In this document: one piece after another, positions 1-6,135 of the stretch
How positions within the stretch are numbered: the stretch's first letter is position 1
Layout: the number at the start of each line of letters is the position of its first letter
Source: Desulfobacterales bacterium
GTDB taxonomy: Bacteria > Desulfobacterota > Desulfobacteria > Desulfobacterales > C00003106
Length of the DNA: 10,762 bases
Reading direction: 5' to 3'
Assembly: GCA_030672555.1 (NCBI GenBank)
Contig: DAOVGD010000105.1
Coordinates: 1 to 10,762, forward strand
Notes under the pieces: generated by a model
Database searches by the model: none
Told to the model about the DNA's origin: nothing
What the model saw: the letters and a program-made list of their open reading frames with translations, nothing else
Program-made: the position numbers and the translations under genes

Positions 1-15
1 GTTACAGGAGGACAG

Positions 16-291
16 ATGAACAAGGCGACTCTTGTTGACGTTTTAAAAAAAGAGGCTAACATAACAAAAGGTGACGCCGAAAAAGTTGTGAATACCTTTT
101 TTGATGCAATATCAAATGCTCTTGAAAGGGGCGACAGAGCAGAGATCCGGGGGTTTTGCAGTTTTTTTGTAAAAAAATACACCGGGTATGTGGGAAGAAA
201 TCCTAAGACCGGTGACTCTGTCGAGGTTAAGTCCAAAAAACTTCCGTTCTTCAAGTGCGGGAGAGAATTGAAGAAAAAAGTAGATTACTAA
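16..291 (+). CDS. HU/IHF-family nucleoid DNA-binding protein
   Basis: A 91-residue small basic protein of the bacterial HU/IHF family, which forms dimers that bend and compact DNA. An N-terminal two-helix region begins MNKATLVDVLKKEANITK. The conserved core includes GDRAEIRGFCSFFVKKYTGY, then the family signature GRNPKTGDSVEV at about residues 60-71, whose arm inserts into the DNA minor groove; the Pro that wedges DNA is expected in this arm. It ends with the usual FFKCGRELKKKV helix. Length matches the family norm of 90-100 residues. The ATG is preceded by a strong Shine-Dalgarno AGGAGG at 6-11. The next gene starts 22 bp downstream on the same strand and also encodes a DNA-binding protein, so the two are probably co-transcribed. 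HU alpha, HU beta and IHF subunits cannot be told apart safely here, so no symbol is given. Confidence 0.95.
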   Translation: MNKATLVDVLKKEANITKGDAEKVVNTFFDAISNALERGDRAEIRGFCSFFVKKYTGYVGRNPKTGDSVEVKSKKLPFFKCGRELKKKVDY

Positions 292-313
292 CAAAAAAAA
301 TGGAGTACATATC

Positions 314-754
314 ATGAAAGATGTCAAAAAGGCGTTTGAAACAATAATTGAAGGCATGAAGCTTCCGACGTATAAGACGCTCAAGGAACTTATTAAGAGA
401 TTAGAAGCGTTGGAAAAAATTGTAGCAAAGAGTATAACAACCACTAAAACACAGGCAAAAGCAACAACAAGGAAGAAAAAACCGACAAAGGCGCGTTCAG
501 TCAAAAAAGCTGCTCCTGCAAAGAAAACAGCAGTAAAAAAGACGAAGAAAGCCGCTCCAAAAGCTGCACCCGGCAAAAAATCGGCTACAGAACAAGTCCT
601 CGATGTTATCCGAAAATCTCCCAAGGGTGTCACGGTAGGTGCGGTAAGAACAGCAACAGGACTTGAAAGCAAACAGGCATCCAATGTTATATTCAGGCTT
701 GTAAAGCAGGGCAAAATTGTAAAGAAAGACCGCGGTGTCTATGCTGTTAAATGA
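314..754 (+). CDS. Histone H1-like tripartite DNA-binding protein (Lys/Ala-rich linker plus winged-helix-like C-terminus)
   Basis: A 146-residue very basic protein that I cannot assign to a named family. Three regions are visible. Residues 1-44 look like an amphipathic, possibly coiled-coil helix (TLKELIKRLEALEKIVAKS). Residues 45-92 are a low-complexity Lys/Ala/Pro/Thr tail with KKAAP at 64-68 and again at 78-82, resembling the tail of eukaryotic H1 and bacterial H1-like proteins. Residues 93-146 read as a compact helix-turn-helix/winged domain: EQVLDVIRKSPKGVTVGAV, then a recognition-type helix around SKQASNVIFRLVKQGKI, then a short hairpin GVYAVK. A Shine-Dalgarno GGAG at 302-305, 8 nt before the ATG, fixes the start. 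Inferred role: DNA binding and compaction, with the N-terminal helix mediating oligomerisation. It follows an HU gene and ends 9 bp from the convergent dut stop. That it is a real gene is well supported; the function is inferred. Confidence 0.85.
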   Translation: MKDVKKAFETIIEGMKLPTYKTLKELIKRLEALEKIVAKSITTTKTQAKATTRKKKPTKARSVKKAAPAKKTAVKKTKKAAPKAAPGKKSATEQVLDVIRKSPKGVTVGAVRTATGLESKQASNVIFRLVKQGKIVKKDRGVYAVK

Positions 755-763
755 ATTTAGGGA

Positions 764-1231
764 TTAGGAAATTCCCGTATGACCAAACCCACCTGTATTT
801 CTGGAGGTCTCATCCAACATTTCTACTTCCTCTGGCTGTAACTGGTAGACTTTTTGGATTACCATTTGGGCGATTCGATCGCCCCGCTTTATGGTATACG
901 GTTTATTGCCAAAATTGACCAGCGCGACCCCCACTTCTCCTCGATAGTCTGAATCTATTGTTCCGGGAGAATTGATCAGCCCGATCCCATGTTTCACGGC
1001 AAGACCGCTGCGAGGACGGATCTGAGCTTCAAATCCCCGTGGTATGGCCATAGCAAAACCTGTTGGAACCAACACAATCTCTCCAGGCGCTAATACGATT
1101 GGCTCCTTGACAGCAGCACAAATATCCATACCCGATGCATGTGGAGTCATATACTTTGGCAACGAGATATCCGCATCCTGTTCCGGACGCAACTTGCGAA
1201 TACGAAGAGCCGACTTCTCTACTCCGCTCAT
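764..1231 (-). CDS. dut: Deoxyuridine 5'-triphosphate nucleotidohydrolase (dUTPase)
   Basis: Hydrolyses dUTP to dUMP and pyrophosphate, keeping uracil out of DNA and feeding dTMP synthesis; family members are cytosolic homotrimers. At 155 residues it is typical in length. The five trimeric dUTPase motifs appear in order: GMDICAA (34-40), RPRSGLA (72-78), the catalytic loop GTIDSDYRGEV (90-100) with the presumed catalytic Asp93, GDRIAQMV (117-124), and the C-terminal flap RNTGGFGHTG (144-153). The flap has Asn where Gly is more usual after the Arg; the P-loop-like glycines and the stacking Phe are kept. Its ATG overlaps the pnp stop as ATGA (1228-1231), so translation is probably coupled. It is the last gene of the minus-strand block and ends 9 bp from the convergent H1-like gene. 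Confidence 0.96.
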   Translation of the reverse strand: MSGVEKSALRIRKLRPEQDADISLPKYMTPHASGMDICAAVKEPIVLAPGEIVLVPTGFAMAIPRGFEAQIRPRSGLAVKHGIGLINSPGTIDSDYRGEVGVALVNFGNKPYTIKRGDRIAQMVIQKVYQLQPEEVEMLDETSRNTGGFGHTGIS

Positions 1232-3324
1232 TCCTTATTGCTTTCCGCCCTTAAAGCGGCCTTACGGCTAAGTCTGATCTTGCCGTCGCGGTTCACTTCG
1301 AGCACCTTAACCTTTACTTTATCCCCTACCTTCAAGATATCAGTGACCCGTTGAACAGGTTTGAAATCAAGCTGGGATATATGTACCAGCCCGTCAGTTC
1401 CAGGGAGTACTTCCACAAATGCCCCAAAGTCCATGATCTTGCGAACGGTTCCATCATAGAGGGCCCCCACTTCAACCTCCTGAACAATATCTTCGACCAT
1501 TTTGAGGGCCTTTTTGCCGAGGTCTTCGTTCTCGGCTGTTATCTTGACACTCCCTAAATCATCCACATCGAGACGTGTGCCGGTCTCCATTTGAATGGCC
1601 CGAATTACCTTCCCCCCAGGCCCTATTATGTCTCGTATCTTATCGGGATTGATTTTCAGTGTAAAGACCATTGGCGCATGCGGAGAAATCTCCGATCGAG
1701 ATTCTTTGATAGTCTCGGCCATCTTGTCAAGGATAAACAATCTTCCTGTTCTGGCTTGCTCCAAAGCCTTTTCCATAATATCCTTTGTCAAGCCATTGAT
1801 CTTTATATCCATCTGAAGCGCGTTAATCCCTTCACGCGTGCCGGCGACCTTAAAGTCCATATCACCCATATGATCCTCATCACCCAGGATGTCAGATAGT
1901 ATAATGACTTTCTCACTTTCTTTCATCAAGCCCATGGCTATACCGGCAACCGGTTCCTTCACAGGCACGCCTGCGTCCATCAATGCCATACTGCTGGCAC
2001 ATACCGTAGCCATAGAAGAGGAACCGTTTGATTCCATAATTTCGGAAACGATTCGGATGGTGTAAGCAAACTCTTCCGGATCCGGCAGAATTTTTGCGAC
2101 CGCTCTATTGGCCAAAGCGCCGTGTCCGATCTCACGCCGCCCAGGGCCTCCCAAGCGTTTTACTTCGTTTACACAATAAGGTGGAAAATTGTAATGTAAC
2201 ATAAAGGGCCTGAAGACCTCGCCATTCAATGTCTCCATACGTTGTTCATCCCCTGTGGAACCGAGTGTCACGCTTCCGAGAGCTTGCGTCTCACCCCGGG
2301 TAAACAGACACGACCCATGGGCCCTGGGAAGTATTCCGATCTCACATGTAATCTCTCGAACCTCATCAAAGCGACGTCCATCAACCCGCTTGCCCTCTTC
2401 TATTGCCAACTCACGTACGGCTCGTCGTTCCAGTTCGTAAAAAAACTGTTCTATTTCCTCTGTTCTATCTTCCCATGTTTCACTTAATGTATTCAGGAGA
2501 TTTTCTTTGATTTCCTCCAACTTATCCTGTCTTGGAAGTTTTTCGGGGACTTGAATTGCCTCCTGGATTTGAGCAAACACGAGCTTTTCAACCTCTGCCG
2601 CCAGCACTTCATCCTTTGCAACTTCAGCTACTATTCTTTTTTGTTTTCCGGTCGCCTCTCTCAGTTTTTTTTGAATTTCGAGTATCGGCTGCATCTCTCG
2701 ATGCCCGAAAAAAATCGCCTCCAGCATCTCGGATTCAGAGACATTATTGCCCTCCCCTTCTACCATCACTACTGCTTCCTCGGTGCCGGCCACAATGAGA
2801 TTGATGGTACTCGCTTCCCACTCCTGAATCGTGGGATTAATTTTCAAACTCCCTTCAATCTTTCCCACCCTAACCGCCGCAACAGGTCCGGCAAACGGTA
2901 TGCCTGAAACCTCAAGGGCTGCAGACGCCCCGATCAGAGCAAGGACATCCGGTTCATTTTCCTTGTCCATGGACAAGACTGTGGCGATAACCTGGGTTTC
3001 GTTCCGGTATTCTTTAGGAAAGAGCGGCCGGATAGGACGATCTATAATACGGGCTGTAAGGGTCTCTTTTTCGCTTGGCCGTCCAATCTCCCTCCGGAAA
3101 TAATTCCCGGGGATTCTGCCCGCAGCATACCCTTTTTCCATATATTCCACAGTAAGGGGTATAAAATCGAGCCCTTCTCTAACCTGTTTGCTAGCCACTG
3201 ATGCTACCAAAACAACTGTTTCTCCATACTGGGCCAAAACAGCTCCGTCGGCCTGTCTTGCTATACGGCCGGTCTCAAGGGTAAGCGTTTTCCCCCCCAA
3301 CTCAGTTTCAAATTTAAAAGCCAT
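1228..3324 (-). CDS. pnp: Polyribonucleotide nucleotidyltransferase (PNPase)
   Basis: A phosphorolytic 3'-5' exoribonuclease that degrades mRNA to nucleoside diphosphates; it is trimeric and is a degradosome component in some bacteria. The 698 residues show the full architecture. First RNase PH core, about 1-140, includes GNYFRREIGRPSEKETLTAR. An all-helical domain lies near 235-315. The second RNase PH core, about 325-545, includes MESNGSSSMATVCASSMAL and the metal/catalytic block ILGDEDHMGDMDFKVAGT, with Asp484, Asp490 and Lys492 aligning to E. coli Asp486, Asp492 and Lys494. A KH domain has its GPGG loop at 568-571, and an S1 domain covers about 620-690 (MDFGAFVEVLPGTDGLVHIS). A Shine-Dalgarno AAGGAA at 3332-3337 lies 7 nt before the ATG. 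It follows rpsO after 57 nt, the classical rpsO-pnp pair, and overlaps dut by 4 nt. Confidence 0.98.
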   Translation of the reverse strand: MAFKFETELGGKTLTLETGRIARQADGAVLAQYGETVVLVASVASKQVREGLDFIPLTVEYMEKGYAAGRIPGNYFRREIGRPSEKETLTARIIDRPIRPLFPKEYRNETQVIATVLSMDKENEPDVLALIGASAALEVSGIPFAGPVAAVRVGKIEGSLKINPTIQEWEASTINLIVAGTEEAVVMVEGEGNNVSESEMLEAIFFGHREMQPILEIQKKLREATGKQKRIVAEVAKDEVLAAEVEKLVFAQIQEAIQVPEKLPRQDKLEEIKENLLNTLSETWEDRTEEIEQFFYELERRAVRELAIEEGKRVDGRRFDEVREITCEIGILPRAHGSCLFTRGETQALGSVTLGSTGDEQRMETLNGEVFRPFMLHYNFPPYCVNEVKRLGGPGRREIGHGALANRAVAKILPDPEEFAYTIRIVSEIMESNGSSSMATVCASSMALMDAGVPVKEPVAGIAMGLMKESEKVIILSDILGDEDHMGDMDFKVAGTREGINALQMDIKINGLTKDIMEKALEQARTGRLFILDKMAETIKESRSEISPHAPMVFTLKINPDKIRDIIGPGGKVIRAIQMETGTRLDVDDLGSVKITAENEDLGKKALKMVEDIVQEVEVGALYDGTVRKIMDFGAFVEVLPGTDGLVHISQLDFKPVQRVTDILKVGDKVKVKVLEVNRDGKIRLSRKAALRAESNKE

Positions 3325-3362
3325 TAATATATTCCTTTTTAAATTTTAATCTTCTCGTTATT

Positions 3363-3373
3363 GCCCAAAGGGC
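3363..3373 (-). other. Small stem-loop between rpsO and pnp
   Basis: A perfect 4-bp GC stem with a 3-nt loop (GCCC, TTT, GGGC read on the minus strand) begins about 10 nt after the rpsO stop. In E. coli the same junction carries a leaky terminator and an RNase III hairpin used in pnp autoregulation. Here the stem is much shorter and has no T-run after it, so it is at most a weak processing or attenuation site. The rest of the 57-nt gap is AT-rich and holds the pnp ribosome-binding site. Confidence 0.25.
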
Positions 3374-3382
3374 TGTCCAAAG

Positions 3383-3652
3383 CTACTTTCTCAGCGAAAG
3401 AGACTTAATAAGGGTTTTATAGCGACTTACGTCTTTACTCTTGAGATAGTTTAATAATCTTCGACGACCGCCTACTAATTTCAACAAGCCGCGTCTTGAG
3501 TGATGATCCTTTTTATGGACCTTAAAATGTTCTGTTAAATGGGTAATTCTGCTCGTTAAAAGAGCGATCTGGACTTCCGGGGAGCCCGTATCCTTTCCGT
3601 GCAATTTAAATTTGTCTATTATTGCTTTTTTTTCTTCCGTGGTTAGATGCAC
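3383..3652 (-). CDS. rpsO: 30S ribosomal protein S15
   Basis: A primary 16S rRNA-binding protein of the small subunit; it binds the helix 20/21/22 junction and nucleates platform assembly. The 89 residues match the family length exactly. Diagnostic segments are DTGSPEVQIALLTSRI, then HKKDHHSRRGLLKLVGGRRR, whose His/Asp/Ser and Arg residues contact rRNA, then LLNYLKSKDVSRYKTLIKSL. The start codon is GTG (3650-3652), not ATG, and is fixed by a strong Shine-Dalgarno sequence and by family alignment; the stop is TAG. It lies 246 nt downstream of truB, across a repeat-filled gap, and 57 nt before pnp. S15 often represses its own mRNA in other bacteria; whether the structured leader serves that purpose here is unknown. 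Confidence 0.97.
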   Translation of the reverse strand: MHLTTEEKKAIIDKFKLHGKDTGSPEVQIALLTSRITHLTEHFKVHKKDHHSRRGLLKLVGGRRRLLNYLKSKDVSRYKTLIKSLSLRK

Positions 3653-3660
3653 TTTAACTC

Positions 3661-3668
3661 TCCTCCTT
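3661..3668 (-). promoter_or_regulatory. Strong Shine-Dalgarno sequence for rpsO (selects a GTG start)
   Basis: AAGGAGGA on the minus strand, continuing GAG, sits a few bases before the GTG at 3650-3652. It is the best ribosome-binding site in the block and supports GTG as the start of S15. It lies outside the repeat element that fills the remainder of the leader. Confidence 0.8.
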
Positions 3669-3722
3669 AATTATTAACCTCTATTACGAAGTAATGGAGT
3701 GATGGAGTACTGGAGTTATGGG

Positions 3723-3759
3723 CATAGCTGAAAGCTCATAGCTCATAACTGAAAGCTGA
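3723..3759. repeat. AGCTCATAG-type short-period repeat, copy 1 (nested in element A)
   Basis: Contains the doubled unit AGCTCATAGCTCATA at 3733-3747 and two copies of CTGAAAGCT, at 3728-3736 and 3749-3757. The 11-mer AGCTCATAGCT recurs at 4815-4825 in the nrnA-truB junction, so the same repeat family occurs twice in the window, both times between genes. Confidence 0.7.
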
Positions 3760-3780
3760 CCACTAACAGTGATTTCAGTT
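3747..3780. repeat. Hairpin inside element A
   Basis: AACTGAAA (3747-3754) pairs perfectly with TTTCAGTT (3773-3780). Inside it CACT (3761-3764) pairs with AGTG (3768-3771) around a 3-nt loop, leaving an asymmetric bulge of 6 nt against 1 nt. On the plus strand T-rich sequence follows (3786-3792), but transcription here runs the other way, so I do not call it a terminator. Confidence 0.55.
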
Positions 3781-3808
3781 TCGTAAGTTTTTCCTGCGCT
3801 ATATTCCA

Positions 3809-3840
3809 ATACTCCATTACTCCAATACTCCATCACTCCA
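3809..3840. repeat. Tandem 16-mer within element A right arm
   Basis: Two adjacent 16-nt units, ATACTCCATTACTCCA (3809-3824) and ATACTCCATCACTCCA (3825-3840), differ at one base. A degenerate third unit begins GTACTCTATCA at 3841. Each unit is itself two related 7-9 nt subunits, which is why the inverted arms of element A could also pair in shifted registers. Confidence 0.8.
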
Positions 3841-3875
3841 GTACTCTATCAGCAGTTATCTGGACTACCATATGA

Positions 3876-3896
3876 TTTGAAGAATATATCTTCAAA
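3876..3896 (-). other. Perfect 8-bp stem-loop just after truB
   Basis: TTTGAAGA (3876-3883) and TCTTCAAA (3889-3896) form a perfect 8-bp stem around a 5-nt AT loop, starting 2 nt past the truB stop codon. It is AT-rich and has no T-run on its downstream side in the direction of transcription, so it is a poor intrinsic terminator. A 3'-end stabilising or processing element is possible. Confidence 0.4.
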
Positions 3897-3898
3897 GT

Positions 3899-4795
3899 TC
3901 AACGTGGAAATACAGCATAATACCGATAATTCTCACCGTTGGCGTCATGGCGAACCACCGCAATAAGTCTTTTTTGTGAGTCAACCACCTTGAGCCATGG
4001 TGATGCACCCTGTTCAAACGTTTCAAGATCACTCTCTGCCAGTGGCCTTCCGCAAAGGATATCTCCCGCCATTTCGTCATTAACTATAACCTCGGGAATC
4101 CCTTTAAGGGCTTCATTCATAGTAATGACCCGCTTACCAATACAACCTCCTTGTACTACATCTGTAAGCTCATCTAATGTCATGGCATCTTCAACCTTAA
4201 ATTCCCCGCAGGCAAGGCGCCTTAAACCCGCCAGATGTCCACCGCACCCCAAGGCATCTCCGATATCGGATGCTAATGTTCGAATATAAGTCCCCTTGGA
4301 ACAACAAACCTTAAAACGGACTTTGGGCAACTCTACCTGAAGTACTTCCAGGGAGTGAATCGTTATCTGCCGTGGTGGCTTTACGATCCCTTTCCCTGAA
4401 CGTGCAAGCTTATAAAGCGGGACACCCTTGTGTTTCAGCGCTGAAAACATGGGAGGCACCTGTTCCATAGTTCCTATAAACTTCGCACATGTACTCTCAA
4501 TTTCGCTTTCAGCCAGGGCCAAATCAGTCGTTTCGGAAATTATCCTGCCGGTGGCATCTTGGGTATCTGTACGAATCCCAAGCCACAGCGTGCCCTCATA
4601 AACCTTTGTCAGAGACTCCAAAATCCCTGCCAGACGGGTAGCTTTATTGATACAACAGACCAAAAGTCCTGTTGCAAAGGGATCCAATGTTCCGGTATGC
4701 CCTACCTTCTTGACATTTAAAAGTCGCTTTAACTTTGCCACCACCCTCGCAGAAGTAATACCTAGGGGCTTGTCTACCAACAAAACTCCGTCCAT
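3899..4795 (-). CDS. truB: tRNA pseudouridine(55) synthase
   Basis: Isomerises U55 to pseudouridine in the T-loop of tRNAs and acts as a tRNA folding chaperone. Signature segments are DGVLLVDKPLGITS at the N-terminus and GHTGTLDPFATGLL with the catalytic Asp38. Next come the RNA-binding and active-site blocks YEGTLWLGIRTDTQDATG and VCCSKGTYIRTLASDIG, then a C-terminal PUA-like region ending in RYYAVFPR. The reading frame opens with TTG (4796-4798) directly followed by ATG (4793-4795). I choose the ATG, giving 298 residues, because MDGVLLVDKP is the usual N-terminus. No convincing Shine-Dalgarno precedes it: the upstream bases are the AGCTCATAG repeat. The gene lies 22 nt after nrnA, counted from this ATG, and 246 nt before rpsO. 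Confidence 0.96.
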   Translation of the reverse strand: MDGVLLVDKPLGITSARVVAKLKRLLNVKKVGHTGTLDPFATGLLVCCINKATRLAGILESLTKVYEGTLWLGIRTDTQDATGRIISETTDLALAESEIESTCAKFIGTMEQVPPMFSALKHKGVPLYKLARSGKGIVKPPRQITIHSLEVLQVELPKVRFKVCCSKGTYIRTLASDIGDALGCGGHLAGLRRLACGEFKVEDAMTLDELTDVVQGGCIGKRVITMNEALKGIPEVIVNDEMAGDILCGRPLAESDLETFEQGASPWLKVVDSQKRLIAVVRHDANGENYRYYAVFPR

Positions 4796-4800
4796 CAAAA

Positions 4801-4827
4801 TAGCTCATAGCCATAGCTCATAGCTGA
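4801..4827. repeat. AGCTCATAG-type short-period repeat, copy 2 (nrnA-truB junction)
   Basis: AGCTCATAG at 4802-4810 and AGCTCATAGCTGA at 4815-4827 flank a 4-base CCAT spacer. The repeat starts 5 nt upstream of the truB ATG and runs over the nrnA stop codon (4818-4820) and its last two codons. It therefore fills essentially the whole junction, including the position where a truB ribosome-binding site should lie. The same units occur at 3723-3759. Confidence 0.7.
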
Positions 4828-5798
4828 CTCGACTTCTCGACTGAATCAGCAATCTGAAACAAGTGGGTCTTAACCGACTCGAGAGTCCCCTCCATATTGA
4901 ACCCCGATGCGGTGAAGTGCCCCCCACCGCCAAACCTTTCTGCTATCTCCGACACGTCCACTTTTCCTTTTGAACGAAGGCTGACGTGGATTTTTTTCTC
5001 ATTGATCTCCCGTGCAAGGGCAGCAAACTCTGTCCCCTTGATGAATCGAGGGTAGTCAACAAATCCGTTGATATCCCCGGGGCCGGTTCTCGTCTTTGTC
5101 ATCATTGCGTGCGTAACCGTTACCATTGCAAATATTTTATTGGGGGAAATTTCCAAAGAATTCAGAACTTCAGTCAAAAGTCTTAGACGTCCCTCAGAAT
5201 AGGTGCCGTATACCTGTTGTGCCACAAGCTGGGGTACAACCCCCAATTCTACCAGCTCTTCACACATTTTAAACGCGGCTCTGTTCGTATTAGAAAATCG
5301 AAATGACCCCGTATCTGTTAAGATCGCTGTATAAAGATTTAAAGCTACCGCGTGTGTAATCGGTTGCTCCAACTCTTTGATAAGGCGATACACAATTTCG
5401 GCTGCCGCGCAGGCGTTTGCATCGACTAATCGCAATTCCCCGGGTATGTTATTAGTCATATGATGATCAATGTTGAGGACGGTTTCTGTCTCTCCGATCT
5501 TTTTTGAAATATCTCCCAATCGCTCCAAATCACCACAATCAATGACAACAACCACATTAAATGGTTCTATGTCAGCAAAATTTCTTGTGAATTGATCCAC
5601 GCCAGGCAAAAAAAGATATTGATCGGGGACAGGGCTATCGCAATAATATACAACCTCTTTCCCTATCATTTTTAAAATTTCGCCCAGAGCTAAAGAGGAA
5701 CCCATGGCGTCTCCATCCGGATTGACATGAGTGGTAATCAAGAACCGGTCTTCAGTCTTTATAAAAGCTGCTGCTTGTTTAAGTAAGTTACTTGTCAT
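4818..5798 (-). CDS. nrnA: DHH-family bifunctional oligoribonuclease/PAP phosphatase (NrnA-type)
   Basis: Family members degrade 2-5 nt RNA oligonucleotides, and some pGpG, to mononucleotides; many also dephosphorylate 3'-phosphoadenosine 5'-phosphate. The 326 residues are typical. DHH-domain metal ligands are visible as HVNPDGDAMGSS (24-35; Asp28, Asp30), VVVVIDCGD (Asp87, Asp90) and NIDHHMTNN with DHH at 111-113. The C-terminal DHHA1 domain carries the substrate-binding loop RFGGGGHFTASGF with GGGGH at about 290-294. The ATG lies inside the 3' end of rbfA (11-nt overlap), indicating coupled translation. The last codons and the stop fall in an AGCTCATAG repeat, so the extreme C-terminus may have been changed by the repeat. 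It works downstream of PNPase in RNA turnover; PNPase is encoded three genes further on. Confidence 0.95.
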   Translation of the reverse strand: MTSNLLKQAAAFIKTEDRFLITTHVNPDGDAMGSSLALGEILKMIGKEVVYYCDSPVPDQYLFLPGVDQFTRNFADIEPFNVVVVIDCGDLERLGDISKKIGETETVLNIDHHMTNNIPGELRLVDANACAAAEIVYRLIKELEQPITHAVALNLYTAILTDTGSFRFSNTNRAAFKMCEELVELGVVPQLVAQQVYGTYSEGRLRLLTEVLNSLEISPNKIFAMVTVTHAMMTKTRTGPGDINGFVDYPRFIKGTEFAALAREINEKKIHVSLRSKGKVDVSEIAERFGGGGHFTASGFNMEGTLESVKTHLFQIADSVEKSSQL

Positions 5799-6135
5799 GT
5801 AAGTCTCTCAGGATCCGATCAATATGATCACCATAATCAAAAGATTCATCATAATAGAAGGCTAACGCCGGGACGTACCTCAGTTTGAGGTGATGTCCCA
5901 GTTCTCTTCTCATAAACCCGACAGCGCTTTTAAAACCTGCCAGCACTTCTTCTTTCGACCTTTTACTGCTCCCCATACAAAAATAGATACGAGCTATCTT
6001 CAAGTCGCTGCTAACCTTGACGCCTGTAATCGTCACCAACGATAGACGCGGATCTTTGATTTTTTTCAACAAAAGATCCGACACTTCAGCCTGAATCAGA
6101 CCTGAAACTCTGTTTGTCCGTTTAACCTCTGTCAT
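5788..6135 (-). CDS. rbfA: 30S ribosome-binding factor A
   Basis: A small KH-type factor that binds the immature 30S subunit near helix 1 and helix 44/45, supports 16S 5'-end processing and is important in the cold. The 115 residues show the family pattern: an N-terminal helix RTNRVSGLIQAEVSDLLLKK, then DPRLSLVTITGVKVSSDLKIARIYFCM, then the helix-kink-helix GFKSAVGFMRRELGHHLKLRYVP, with an Ala-x-Gly kink in place of a GxxG loop, and ending FDYGDHIDRILRDL. Its ATG overlaps the ylxP stop as ATGA (6132-6135), and its own 3' end overlaps nrnA by 11 nt. The three-gene run ylxP-rbfA-nrnA is thus fully overlapping and very likely co-translated. Confidence 0.96.
   Translation of the reverse strand: MTEVKRTNRVSGLIQAEVSDLLLKKIKDPRLSLVTITGVKVSSDLKIARIYFCMGSSKRSKEEVLAGFKSAVGFMRRELGHHLKLRYVPALAFYYDESFDYGDHIDRILRDLHDK

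Larger units (their letters stand above)
3690..3845. repeat. Imperfect palindromic repeat element A (truB-rpsO junction)
   Basis: Two 27-nt arms, 3690-3716 and 3819-3845, are inverted copies matching at 25 of 27 positions and separated by 102 nt. The arms are built from a short unit, GGAGTRNT on one strand and ACTCCANT on the other. The element fills much of the 246-nt truB-rpsO gap and would be transcribed as a large hairpin in the rpsO leader. Nested within it are a second repeat type (3723-3759) and a smaller hairpin (3747-3780). No open reading frame of note is present. It looks like a non-autonomous palindromic or REP-like repeat; the family is not identified. Confidence 0.8.

Noticed and set aside
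112..714. A 200-residue open frame on the minus strand opposite the HU and H1-like genes
   Set aside because: It is antisense to two well-supported genes, has a Phe/Ala/Val-rich composition that mirrors the Lys/Ala-rich codons, and has no ribosome-binding site or recognisable motif.
758..776. Weak inverted repeat GGGAT...ATTCCC overlapping the dut stop as a bidirectional terminator
   Set aside because: Only about 5 of 6 bases pair and no T-run follows on either strand, so I do not call it.
3780..3830. Promoter for rpsO within element A (TTGGAG, 16-nt spacer, TATAGC on the minus strand)
   Set aside because: The -35-like hexamer is a by-product of the repeat unit and matches the consensus poorly; without transcript-start data it cannot be supported.
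3809..3845. Possible CRISPR-like array from the repeated ACTCCAT units
   Set aside because: The units are 7-16 nt, directly abutting and imperfect, with no unique spacers of constant length and no cas genes nearby. It is a tandem/inverted short-period repeat.
4796..4798. TTG as the start of truB (299 residues)
   Set aside because: The adjacent ATG (4793-4795) gives the standard MDG N-terminus, and neither codon has a clear Shine-Dalgarno, so the ATG is preferred.
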